Assembly (NCBI RefSeq): GCF_003815535.1
Contig: NZ_RPFZ01000001.1
Location: forward strand, 992,001 to 1,056,000
DNA from: Aurantiacibacter spongiae
GTDB taxonomy: Bacteria > Pseudomonadota > Alphaproteobacteria > Sphingomonadales > Sphingomonadaceae
DNA length: 64,000 bases
Reading direction: 5' to 3'
The notes under the pieces are model-generated. The model saw nothing but the letters and a program-made list of their open reading frames with translations. It ran no database searches and was not told the DNA's origin. Positions 1-7,725 of the stretch are shown piece after piece (position 1 is the stretch's first letter; the number at the start of each line of letters is the position of its first letter). The position numbers and the translations under genes were made by a program.

Positions 1-799
1 GATACAGGTCCGCCTCTAACTCGAAGAGATAAGGCGCAAGACCTTGTATTCCCGCATCGATATAGGTTCGCGTCGGCCCGGTCAGATCCCGGCGCAAGCC
101 AACTCGCGCATCGAACCACGGAGATACCGCACGCCCGTAAAGCACGGTCACAAAGGCGTGCTCCAGATCGCCCGAGGCACGGCCCTCGCCTTCCGATTTC
201 AGCCATATCCTGTCGAGATCTCCGCCGTACCACCCGCTGGCATCCCAAAGGTACCCGTCTTCGCCCTCTCGTGATCGATATTCCAGGCGATCGACGAACA
301 GACCGGCGGTCATCATCCGACCGTTCTCCCGCGCCAGCGCTCCGCGGCTGTCGTGCATCGCTTCGGCCCCCCATATCGCATCGGCGGCGACAGGCGGACC
401 GAAACCGGCCTCGGGCGGCGGCGGCAGGATCGGAATTAGCGCGCTCTCGCGCTCGCTGACGGAGTGACCCATCGCCGTGTGGTCCACCGCCGCGTGATTC
501 ATCGCCGAATGATCCATCGCGCCATCGCCCGAAGCGGTGTCCTCCACCGTGCCGGGTTCCATCGCACCGTGGGCCATCGACCCATGATCCATAGCATGAT
601 GGTCCGCCTGATCGCTTCGAACGGCGGGCGCGCTGGCAGCTTCGGCGGTATCCTCCCCTGCGCGGCTCTCTTCGTCCTGAAGATCGTCTTTTCCGGTCTC
701 GGCAGATGTCTGCTGATTACCGTGCGCGGAATGGCCTTGTGCCAGAACTGGCGTCGCGGTGGCGCCCAGCAAAAATGCGGAAAAGATCGAGGTTCGCAT
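1..799 (-). CDS. copB: Copper resistance protein B (CopB/PcoB), 3' end beyond window
   Basis: The reverse strand encodes a signal peptide (MRTSIFSAFLLGATATPVLAQ) and then a long Met/His-rich stretch with repeated MDH, MNH and MAHG units (roughly residues 20-130), typical of the copper-binding N-terminus of CopB. After a proline-rich linker comes the CopB outer-membrane barrel, with motifs such as WDASGWYGGDLDRIWLKSEG. CopB is an outer-membrane protein acting with the CopA oxidase in copper sequestration or export. The ATG overlaps the copA stop codon by one base (TAATG), so the two are translationally coupled. The gene runs off the left edge; about 266 codons are visible. Confidence 0.93.
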   Translation of the reverse strand, partial: MRTSIFSAFLLGATATPVLAQGHSAHGNQQTSAETGKDDLQDEESRAGEDTAEAASAPAVRSDQADHHAMDHGSMAHGAMEPGTVEDTASGDGAMDHSAMNHAAVDHTAMGHSVSERESALIPILPPPPEAGFGPPVAADAIWGAEAMHDSRGALARENGRMMTAGLFVDRLEYRSREGEDGYLWDASGWYGGDLDRIWLKSEGEGRASGDLEHAFVTVLYGRAVSPWFDARVGLRRDLTGPTRTYIDAGIQGLAPYLFELEADLY

Positions 800-2574
800 T
801 ACCCGACCCCTCCCGGTTCCGCGACGCTGACGACCTGGAACATCCCCGAATGCATGTGGTAGAGAAGGTGGCAGTGAAACGCCCAGTCGCCGGGCTCATC
901 GGCCGTGAGATCGAACTGCACGAATCCGCCCGGCTGAACGATGACCGTGTGCTTTTGTGGCTGAAACCCCTCGGGAGCACCGTTTACGAGTTCGAAGAAA
1001 TGGCCGTGCAGGTGGATGGGGTGAGCCATCATGGTGTCGTTCACCAGCTTGACCCGCACGCGCTCATCGTAGGCGAAGCGAATGGGATCGTCGCTGACGG
1101 CGGAGTATTTCTTTCCGTCGAACGACCACATGTACCGTTCCATGTTGCCGGTGAGGTGAATTTCCAGCATCCGCGAAGGGGTGCGCGGATCGTCATTACG
1201 GACAAGCGAGACGAGGTCGTTGTAGGTCAGCACCCGGTGGCCCACCCTGTCGAGCCCGATACCCGGATCGCCCATGCGATCGACAGGGTTCATGGCCACC
1301 ATGTCAATGCCCGGACCGACTTTTACGGTTGGCGGCAGCAGCGAGGTATCGCGCATGGACATGCCCCCCATATCCATGCCGCCCATCGGTTCCGGCGCAG
1401 TGGTCATCGCCGGCATGTCGTGCCCCATGGCGGCGTGATCCATGCCCTCCATATCGCCGGCGCCACTGCCGTGGTTCATTCCCATGTCGGCCACGGTCAG
1501 CAGTGGCGGTTCGCGCAGAGGCGGGATTGCCGCACGCGCACCGGGCCGCCTGGCGAGGGTCGCGACGGCCATGCCGGATCGGTCCATGGCCTCGGCGACG
1601 ATGGTCATGGCTTCGCCCACCGGTTCGACCACTATGTCGTAGGTTTCGGCCGTGCCAATCTGAAATTCTTCCACCGGAACGGGCCGTACGTTCTGCCCGT
1701 CGGCGGCAACGACGTGCATTACCGCGCCGGGTATTCGCACGTTGAAAAAGCTCATCGCGCTGCCGTTGATCACGCGAAGGCGAACCCTCTCTCCCGGAGA
1801 AAAGGCGAATTCCAGCCCCTCTTCGGGGCCGTGCCCGTTGGCGAGATAGGTGTAGGTCGATCCGGTGACGTCGAGGATGTCAGTCGCCATCATCCGCATC
1901 CGCCCCCACATCAGACGCTGCCCTGCATCCAGGGGATAGTCGTCGGTCCAGCTGGTCTGCTGGTAATTGAAATACCCCTCCCCCTTCTTGAGCTTCTTCA
2001 TGATCGTGTGCGGATCGAGCGGCGTGAACTCGCTCAGCAACAGCACATAGTCGCGATCCGCTTCGACCGGATCCGGCCCCGCGGGATCGACGACGATCGG
2101 GCCGTAATGACCGGCCTGCTCCTGTAAGGCCGAATGCGAGTGCCACCAATACGTACCGGCCTGCCGCACGGGGAATTCCGCGGTGAACGTTTCTCCCGGC
2201 GAAATCCCGGGGAAGCTGACGCCCGGCACGCCGTCGAGATAGAAGGGGACAAGCAAGCCGTGCCAGTGAACAGAACTGTCGTGATCGAGGGTATTGCGGA
2301 CGTTGAGGCGAACGCTCGTGCCTTCCTTGAGTCTGAGAAGCGGGCCAGGCACGCTGCCGTTGACCGCGATTCCGCGGCCGCGGCGACCCTGAACGGTCCG
2401 CATGCCCTCCCCGACGGTCAGATCGATGCTGGTACCGGAAACTTCGTCGAAGCCCGCGCGGATCGCGCTGTCGTTGATGGCACCCCCCCTCGCCCAGGCC
2501 GGCATCGCCAGCGCTCCGATACCGAAGGTTCCCGCTCCGAGAAGATGGCGGCGTGAAAGCGGTAAAGTGGACAT
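799..2574 (-). CDS. copA: Copper resistance multicopper oxidase CopA
   Basis: CopA is a periplasmic multicopper oxidase that binds copper and oxidises Cu(I). The N-terminus has a Tat signal (LSRRHLLGAG). All four copper-ligand motifs are visible: SVHWHG, YWWHSHS, HPIHLHGHFFEL and the C-terminal FHCHLLYHMHSGM, which supplies the type 1 Cys, His and Met. A Met/His-rich insertion (MNHGSG through GGMDMGGMSMRD) marks the CopA subfamily. I chose the ATG at 2574 because it follows a GAAGGAG ribosome site and starts just before the Tat motif; an ATG at 2604 would lie against the operator and predicted promoter. copB follows in the same operon. The protein is 591 residues from this start, normal for the family. 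Confidence 0.95.
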   Translation of the reverse strand: MSTLPLSRRHLLGAGTFGIGALAMPAWARGGAINDSAIRAGFDEVSGTSIDLTVGEGMRTVQGRRGRGIAVNGSVPGPLLRLKEGTSVRLNVRNTLDHDSSVHWHGLLVPFYLDGVPGVSFPGISPGETFTAEFPVRQAGTYWWHSHSALQEQAGHYGPIVVDPAGPDPVEADRDYVLLLSEFTPLDPHTIMKKLKKGEGYFNYQQTSWTDDYPLDAGQRLMWGRMRMMATDILDVTGSTYTYLANGHGPEEGLEFAFSPGERVRLRVINGSAMSFFNVRIPGAVMHVVAADGQNVRPVPVEEFQIGTAETYDIVVEPVGEAMTIVAEAMDRSGMAVATLARRPGARAAIPPLREPPLLTVADMGMNHGSGAGDMEGMDHAAMGHDMPAMTTAPEPMGGMDMGGMSMRDTSLLPPTVKVGPGIDMVAMNPVDRMGDPGIGLDRVGHRVLTYNDLVSLVRNDDPRTPSRMLEIHLTGNMERYMWSFDGKKYSAVSDDPIRFAYDERVRVKLVNDTMMAHPIHLHGHFFELVNGAPEGFQPQKHTVIVQPGGFVQFDLTADEPGDWAFHCHLLYHMHSGMFQVVSVAEPGGVG

Positions 2575-2606
2575 CAGCCTTGCAACTCCTTCGAAAAGCG
2601 ACATAT

Positions 2607-2623
2607 ATACCCCCTAGGGGTAT
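2607..2623. promoter_or_regulatory. CsoR-type copper operator in the copA/csoR divergent gap
   Basis: ATACCCCCTAGGGGTAT is a near-perfect palindrome of the AT-flanked C-run/G-run type bound by CsoR/FrmR-family repressors. It lies between divergent copA (minus) and csoR (plus). On the minus strand it falls between a TTGTAA (-35-like, 2630-2625) and a TATATG (-10-like) sequence, so a bound repressor would block copBA. One site could control both directions. Confidence 0.75.
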
Positions 2624-2662
2624 TACAAGGCGCCCGACCAGAGTTCAGACCCAAGGAGATAG

Positions 2663-2944
2663 ATGTCGGTGCCAACGACCGATCAGACCAAGATCGTAAA
2701 CCGTCTGCGCCGTATCGAGGGGCAGGTGCGCGGTGTCGCACAGATGGTCGAGGATGACCGGTACTGCATCGACATCCTTAACCAGCTTCAAGCCGTGAAG
2801 GCAGCCCTCGGCCGGGCGGAGAGCGAGATCCTGAAGCGCCATGCCAGCTGCTGCGTTGCAGAGGCGATTGCGAGCGGCGACCCCGCCGAGCAGCAGCAGA
2901 AATTCGGCGAACTGGTCGATCTTTTCGAACGCGCAAAGCGATGA
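2663..2944 (+). CDS. csoR: Copper-sensing repressor, CsoR/FrmR (DUF156) family
   Basis: This is a 93-residue all-helical metal-sensing repressor. The family hallmark NRLRRIEGQVRG is at residues 13-24. The Cys-His-Cys copper ligands are C35, H60 and C64, the spacing known for copper-type CsoR; an extra Cys at 63 gives HASCC. It probably represses copBA and its own operon through the palindrome at 2607-2623 and releases DNA on binding Cu(I). The ATG follows a strong AAGGAG ribosome site. Three copper-related genes and a lipoprotein gene follow on the same strand. The ligand set argues against a formaldehyde (FrmR) or nickel (RcnR) sensor. Confidence 0.92.
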   Translation: MSVPTTDQTKIVNRLRRIEGQVRGVAQMVEDDRYCIDILNQLQAVKAALGRAESEILKRHASCCVAEAIASGDPAEQQQKFGELVDLFERAKR

Positions 2945-2987
2945 GATCGGTTTTGCGCCGCAGTCAGAATATCATCAGGAGATCAGC

Positions 2988-3467
2988 ATGATCGGCACCA
3001 TCCGCGCGGCGCTTTTTCGACGCGCTATCGGCAGCGCCCTGCTGCTTGGCACGGGGTTGACGGCGTGCGCCGCGCAGGCGGCATCCGTCACCATGTATCG
3101 TGACCCCGGCTGTGGCTGCTGTCTCGGCTGGGCAGACCACATGGAACACGGCGGAAGGCACGACGTCGCAGCGGTCGACCATCCCGACATGGCCGCGATC
3201 AAGGCGGAACATGGCGTGCCGATCGAATTGCGATCCTGCCATACTGCCACTGTCGATGGCTACGTGATCGAGGGGCATGTTCCTGCTGCCGATGTCGAGC
3301 GTTTGCTCGACCGACGCCCTGCCGGGGTGACCGGTCTCGCCGTCGCCGGAATGCCCGTCGGATCGCCCGGAATGGAACAGGGCGGGCGTCATCAACCTTA
3401 TCAGGTCATAGCCTTTGGTCCCGCCGGGCGGGCCCTATGGGCCAGCTATCCGGAGACCGCAGCATGA
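2988..3467 (+). CDS. DUF411 family metal-associated exported protein
   Basis: The product is 159 residues from an ATG preceded by CAGGAGATCAGC; a longer upstream reading would overlap csoR and is less likely. A hydrophobic segment ending in LTACAAQA is a signal or lipoprotein-like sequence. The DUF411 core follows: YRDPGCGCCLGW, then IELRSCHTATVDGYVIEGHVPA. DUF411 proteins are small periplasmic Cys-rich proteins found in copper and cobalt-zinc-cadmium resistance clusters; a metal-binding role is likely but not established. The stop overlaps the next start (ATGA), so it is coupled to the glutaredoxin-MauE gene. Confidence 0.85.
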   Translation: MIGTIRAALFRRAIGSALLLGTGLTACAAQAASVTMYRDPGCGCCLGWADHMEHGGRHDVAAVDHPDMAAIKAEHGVPIELRSCHTATVDGYVIEGHVPAADVERLLDRRPAGVTGLAVAGMPVGSPGMEQGGRHQPYQVIAFGPAGRALWASYPETAA

Positions 3468-4231
3468 GCGACCGCCGCCAAACCAAGACTGCCACCGTCT
3501 ATCGGATGGTCATGCCCGACCACGTTTGCCCCTATGGGCTCAAGACCGTCGATCTGCTGAAGCGGGAAGGTTACGCGATCGAGGACCACCACCTCGAAAC
3601 GCGAGAGGAAACCGACGCCTTCAAGGAAAAGCACGGTGTCGCGACGACCCCGCAGACCTTCATCGGTGGCAAGCGCATCGGCGGCTATGACGATCTGCGC
3701 GAGCATTTCGGCAAATCGGTGCAGGCCGAAGACGAAACCACTTACCAACCGGTTATCGCGATCTTTGCGGTCGCCTTCCTTCTGGCCATGGCAATCACCT
3801 GGTACGTTTTCGATGCGCTGCTGACCGTGCAGACTCTCGAGTGGTTCGTCAGCTTGTCGATGGCGCTGCTCGCCCTCCAGAAATTGCAGGACGTGCGCAG
3901 CTTCTCGACGATGTTCCTGAATTACGATCTCCTGGCGCGTCGCTGGGTACGGTACGGCTTTGTCTATCCCTTCGGCGAGGCACTGGCAGGTATCCTGATG
4001 GTCGCTCATGCCTTGCCGATCATATCGGTCCCGGTTTCTCTGTTCATCGGAACGGTCGGCGCGATCAGCGTCTTCAAGGCGGTCTACATCGACAAGCGGG
4101 AACTGAAATGCGCCTGCGTCGGCGGCAGCTCGAACGTGCCGCTGGGCTTCGTGTCGCTGACCGAAAACCTGTTCATGATCGGCATGGGCCTGTGGATGGG
4201 TGCCAGAGCGCTTGGCTGGATCACCGTGTAA
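3464..4231 (+). CDS. Glutaredoxin domain fused to MauE/DoxX-type membrane domain
   Basis: The first ~80 residues are a glutaredoxin fold with CPYG at residues 22-25, the TTPQTFIGG cis-proline region and GGYDDLREHFG. Only the first Cys of the usual CPYC pair is present. The remainder is a four-to-five helix membrane domain of the MauE/DoxX type with a Cys pair (CAC) near the C-terminus. MauE-like proteins take part in disulfide or redox maturation in the periplasm. In this copper island it may reduce or protect thiols of the metal-binding proteins (inference). The start at 3464 forms an ATGA overlap with the DUF411 stop; an in-frame ATG at 3437 is less likely. 255 residues. Confidence 0.82.
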   Translation: MSDRRQTKTATVYRMVMPDHVCPYGLKTVDLLKREGYAIEDHHLETREETDAFKEKHGVATTPQTFIGGKRIGGYDDLREHFGKSVQAEDETTYQPVIAIFAVAFLLAMAITWYVFDALLTVQTLEWFVSLSMALLALQKLQDVRSFSTMFLNYDLLARRWVRYGFVYPFGEALAGILMVAHALPIISVPVSLFIGTVGAISVFKAVYIDKRELKCACVGGSSNVPLGFVSLTENLFMIGMGLWMGARALGWITV

Positions 4232-4248
4232 CCTTGGGGGATCGTGAA

Positions 4249-4827
4249 ATGGAAACGGCTGGAAGCAGAGATCGCAGTCGCGATGGCGGCAGTTATTGGC
4301 GCTTCATGGCCATGGTGGCGACGTCGACAGTCATCATGTTCTTCCTGATGTACACCAACACCTATGACGCCGATCAAATATTCTGGAGCGAGACGCGCTT
4401 CTGGATGATGTTCGTCATGGGCGCGATGATGATGGTCGTGATGCTGCTCTTCATGTGGGGCATGTATCGGGACCGAAAAAAGAACTTCATCATCCTGGCG
4501 GTAGCCGCGGTCGTCTTCGCCCTGGGTCTCTGGCTGGTCCGGAGCCAGACCACTGTGGATGACGAGGAGTACATGGCCGCGATGATACCGCACCATTCCA
4601 TTGCCATCATGACCAGCGAACGCGCGAGCCTGAAGGATCCGCGGGTACGCAAGCTCGCCCACGACATCATCCTCGCGCAGCGACGCGAAATCGCGCAGAT
4701 GAAATATTTGATCGCCGATATCGAGGAGAACGGCGTGCGAAGGTCGGAGCGGCTGCCCGCCGGTCTTGCGGGGGCGACATCCGCGTCCGATCCGGACCCG
4801 TCCTCTCGCGAAGGAGCGGCGCAATGA
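4249..4827 (+). CDS. DUF305 family membrane protein of the copper island
   Basis: The 192-residue product starts at METAGS after a GGGGGA ribosome site. It has three predicted membrane helices (about residues 20-110, rich in Met and Phe), then an extracytoplasmic DUF305 ferritin-like segment with the signature EYMAAMIPHHSIAIMTSE and RKLAHDIILAQRREIAQM. The paired His residues after MIP are the likely metal-binding feature. DUF305 proteins recur in copper resistance loci, but their biochemical activity is not settled. The stop overlaps the next ATG (ATGA). Reading further upstream in frame would run through the preceding gene and is rejected. Confidence 0.85.
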   Translation: METAGSRDRSRDGGSYWRFMAMVATSTVIMFFLMYTNTYDADQIFWSETRFWMMFVMGAMMMVVMLLFMWGMYRDRKKNFIILAVAAVVFALGLWLVRSQTTVDDEEYMAAMIPHHSIAIMTSERASLKDPRVRKLAHDIILAQRREIAQMKYLIADIEENGVRRSERLPAGLAGATSASDPDPSSREGAAQ

Positions 4828-5312
4828 AGATTTCGCACCTGATCGCCGTCAGCGGCACGCTTGCCCTGGCGGCCTGCAACCAGAACACCGCGATCGGCAA
4901 CGACCGGGAAGCGGCGCTTGACCCGCCGGCAGCGGCCGCACCAATCGAGCCGGCGGAAACCGCTCTGGCGAACATCGCGACCGCGCTCGTCAAACCCGAA
5001 ACCATGACCGATGCAGACATCGCCGCCCTTGGTGGAACCTCGGGACGGTGTGTGTTCACTTTCACCGAGGTCGGCTTTCCAGCTTTCGTCTATCGTCCGG
5101 GCGAACAGGGTTTCCTGAAGCTCAACGGAAGGATCATCCCGCTATCCGCCACGGGCGCGGATCGCTTCGTCAGCGGCGGGCTTGTCGTCGCTACGCGTTT
5201 CGTTGACGAAACCGGCAATGCCGGATTGCAGGCGATGGAAATCCTCGTCGTTCCTCCGCAAGCGGGCGACGAGCTGGGCTATCGCGGCTACACGACCTGT
5301 GCCAAACCCTGA
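4824..5312 (+). CDS. Small lipoprotein of the copper island, function unknown
   Basis: This is a 162-residue exported protein with a lipobox (LALAAC, Cys near residue 18). An Ala/Pro-rich linker is followed by a compact domain carrying GRCVFTFTEVGFPAFVY and ending in YRGYTTCAKP; its two Cys residues may form a disulfide. I do not recognise a named family. It is translationally coupled (ATGA) to the DUF305 gene and is the last gene of the csoR operon, so it probably belongs to periplasmic metal or redox handling. No terminator with a clear U-run follows. Confidence 0.7.
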   Translation: MKISHLIAVSGTLALAACNQNTAIGNDREAALDPPAAAAPIEPAETALANIATALVKPETMTDADIAALGGTSGRCVFTFTEVGFPAFVYRPGEQGFLKLNGRIIPLSATGADRFVSGGLVVATRFVDETGNAGLQAMEILVVPPQAGDELGYRGYTTCAKP

Positions 5313-5685
5313 CACCTGTCAGCCCCCCATACCTTGATTGGTTTTGGATATTACGCGGTCATTCCCGGCTTTCCCGATGTCGTTCTGCTTCCTGATAGGA
5401 TTAGCGGCGCCTATCCTGCTGTGGGCTAGGACGTATCGCGGGCGCGTCCTGACTCGCTGCGAAGGCGGCTGGCCTCGGCGGCAGCAGCATCGCACTTTCC
5501 AGCGCGCGGCTGTTTATCCTCGGACTTCCTGTCCGCCGTGATCTTAGTCGCCGCGATGCTAGGCGGGATGGGCGTGGTTGCCTTTTTCGAACGGCGGACC
5601 CGATAATTCGCGCGAATGCGTTGGGCTCCCAAACGCAGGGCTCCAGATGATCGGAGCATCTCCCGTTCGAGCGGTGTCGCGGAAG
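5313..5685. other. 373-bp gap with possible gene remnant
   Basis: No complete gene is supportable. On the plus strand a frame open from 5431 ends in a membrane-like segment (SAVILVAAMLGGMGVVAFFERR, interrupted by no stop, TAA near 5602) but lacks a proper start and ribosome site; its only ATG lies inside the helix. This looks like the tail of a decayed membrane protein gene or chance. A minus-strand frame through the same bases has an unconvincing composition. Confidence 0.3.
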
Positions 5686-6453
5686 CTAGCGGCGTTTCCA
5701 TTCGGGTTTGCGCTTTTCCGCAAAGGCACGCGGGCCTTCCTGCGCGTCTTCGCTGGTATAGGTTATCTCATGCACGGCACGGGCAGCCTGCAGGGCGGCG
5801 CTGCGCCCCATCTCCGTCGCCAACATCACCGTCTCGCGCCCGGCCTTCACCGATAGCGGCGCACCCTCCAGCACTTCGTGGGCGAGCGTGATTGCGGCGG
5901 TCATCAGTTCCGCCGGTTCGGCCAGTCTGTTGACGAGTCCGATTTCGTAGGCGCGCTGGGCGGTAATCGGTTTTCCGGTCAGGATGATTTCCATCATGAT
6001 CCGCTGTGGAATCATGTGGATAAGCGGAGCTGCCCAAGGAGAACCGCGCCCCACCTTTACCTCGGTGATGCCAAACTTCGCCCCGGTACTCGCGACGCAA
6101 AGGTCGCAGGCCTGGGCAATCATCCAGCCGCCGGCCAGGGCCGCGCCGTTGACCGCCGCGATGGTGGGCTTGGTCAATTCGATATTGTCGTAGGGTACGG
6201 GAAACATGTCCCGCGGGGGAACCCGCAGTTTCGTCTCCACCATCTCCTTCAGATCCCCACCGGCACAAAAAGCCTTGTCGCCCGCCCCCGTGAGGATAGC
6301 TATGCGCGCGCGATCGTCCTTCTCGAACCGGTCCCACGCCGCGAACAGCCCTTCGCGCACCTCCCGGCCCAGCGCATTGCGCTGCTCGGGGCGGTCAATC
6401 GTGATGATGGCTATCGCGTCATCGCGGGCTTGATATTTTACGGCATCGGACAT
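5686..6453 (-). CDS. Enoyl-CoA hydratase/isomerase family protein (crotonase fold)
   Basis: The 255-residue product has the usual crotonase length. The oxyanion-hole segments are visible as AFCAGGDLKEM and AAVNGAALAGGWMIAQACDLCVAS, and the region around FGITEVKVGRGSPWAAPL follows. Such enzymes hydrate or isomerise enoyl-CoA esters. It is the last gene of a three-gene operon, 3 nt after the CoA-transferase gene, so it probably supplies the hydration step between CoA activation and the lyase. The exact substrate cannot be read from sequence. Confidence 0.88.
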   Translation of the reverse strand: MSDAVKYQARDDAIAIITIDRPEQRNALGREVREGLFAAWDRFEKDDRARIAILTGAGDKAFCAGGDLKEMVETKLRVPPRDMFPVPYDNIELTKPTIAAVNGAALAGGWMIAQACDLCVASTGAKFGITEVKVGRGSPWAAPLIHMIPQRIMMEIILTGKPITAQRAYEIGLVNRLAEPAELMTAAITLAHEVLEGAPLSVKAGRETVMLATEMGRSAALQAARAVHEITYTSEDAQEGPRAFAEKRKPEWKRR

Positions 6454-6456
6454 GGT

Positions 6457-7725
6457 TCAGTATCCCCTCCTCTCGATGTCGCGCGCGGCGCGCGACAGGT
6501 CTTCGCGAAAGTCGGGATGCGCAATCGCGACGAGCCGCCTCGCACGCTCGGCAAGCGTCTGGCCCTTGAGTTCCGCCCGGCCGAATTCCGTGACGACGAC
6601 ATCCACCTCGCTACGCGCGGTAGTCACGGGACCGTCGAACTTCTCGACGATCTTGCTGAGAGTGCCATTTCTGGCGGTAGCGCCCAGGGCAGTGATGGCC
6701 GCTCCGCCGCTGGACCGTGCTCCGGCGCGCACGAAGTCCACCTGCCCACCCGTACCGCCGAGATAGGCGGAGCCGGCCTGCTCTGCATTCACCTGTCCTG
6801 TCAGATCGATCTCGACGGCGGAATTGATGGTGACCAGCCGTGACAGTTTTCCCAACACCGCCGCGTCGTGGGTATAGTTCGTCGCGCACATCCGGATCGT
6901 ATTGTTGCGATGCGCCCAGTCAAACAGCTTTCGCGAACCGATAAGCGCGCCATTGATCGACACGCCCCGATCGATTTCCTTGCGCGCATTCGTCACGATA
7001 CCCGCCTCTGCCAGATCGACGATACCGTCTCCGAGCATTCCCGAATGTACGCCGAGATCCTTCCGGTCGCCCAGCAGACGCAGGACCGCATCGGGGATAC
7101 CACCCACACCGATCTGGATCACCGAGCCGTCCCCGATATACTCGGCGCAGTGCCTTGCAATCGCCTGATCGGCTTGTGTTATCGTCGTTCCTTGCACCTC
7201 CACCGGAGCGCGATCGCTTTCAACAAGCACGTCGATATCCGAAGCGGCCACGCTCTCTCCGCACGTGAAGGGCACCCGCGAATTGACCTCGGCCACGACC
7301 AACCGCGCTTTCGCGACCGCCGCGGTGACGTAATCGCTTATCAGGCCGCAACTGTGCCGCCCGGTCTCGTCCGCCGGGCTCAGTTGCACCATGGCGACAT
7401 CGCAGGGGAGTATGCCGGCGGTGATGAGCGGCGCGACCTGGCTGACATGCACGGGAATGATCTGAAGCCGCCCGGTCTTCGCCAAGTTCCGCAAAGCGCC
7501 GATCGCGCCCATGCTCGACACGCCGATTCGAGCCGCGAAATCGGGCGTGAGGTCGCCGGAAAAGCTCGTGGCGATGAACAGCGTTATGCCGGTGAGCTCC
7601 TCCGCCTGCCGGATCAGCGCCTCAACCAGGTCGCCCGGCTCCCCGCAGGCTTGCCCCATGACGATGGCATCCCCCGGTTTGAGAACGCAGGTCAGGTCGA
7701 GTTCGGCCGCCGACTTCGCGTTCAC
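6457..7725 (-). CDS. Acetyl-CoA hydrolase / 4-hydroxybutyrate CoA-transferase family protein
   Basis: The 422-residue product covers both halves of the family. The catalytic Glu lies in INSAVEIDLTGQVNAE, and a glycine-rich CoA-binding region is in GGTGGQVDFVRAGARSSGG. IQIGVGGIPDAV and GVHSGMLGDGIVDL are also typical. The enzyme would move CoA from acetyl- or succinyl-CoA to a carboxylic acid. The same family includes RipA of Yersinia, an itaconate CoA-transferase that works with a CitE-like lyase, and a CitE-like gene sits just upstream here with a 4-nt overlap. The substrate is therefore likely a short, possibly branched dicarboxylate, but this is inference. Confidence 0.87.
   Translation of the reverse strand: MNAKSAAELDLTCVLKPGDAIVMGQACGEPGDLVEALIRQAEELTGITLFIATSFSGDLTPDFAARIGVSSMGAIGALRNLAKTGRLQIIPVHVSQVAPLITAGILPCDVAMVQLSPADETGRHSCGLISDYVTAAVAKARLVVAEVNSRVPFTCGESVAASDIDVLVESDRAPVEVQGTTITQADQAIARHCAEYIGDGSVIQIGVGGIPDAVLRLLGDRKDLGVHSGMLGDGIVDLAEAGIVTNARKEIDRGVSINGALIGSRKLFDWAHRNNTIRMCATNYTHDAAVLGKLSRLVTINSAVEIDLTGQVNAEQAGSAYLGGTGGQVDFVRAGARSSGGAAITALGATARNGTLSKIVEKFDGPVTTARSEVDVVVTEFGRAELKGQTLAERARRLVAIAHPDFREDLSRAARDIERRGY

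Noticed and set aside
706-2127. 473-codon plus-strand open frame opposite copA
   Set aside because: It is antisense to a gene with complete multicopper oxidase motifs; its translation is His/Arg-rich without domains, as expected for a GC-rich shadow frame.
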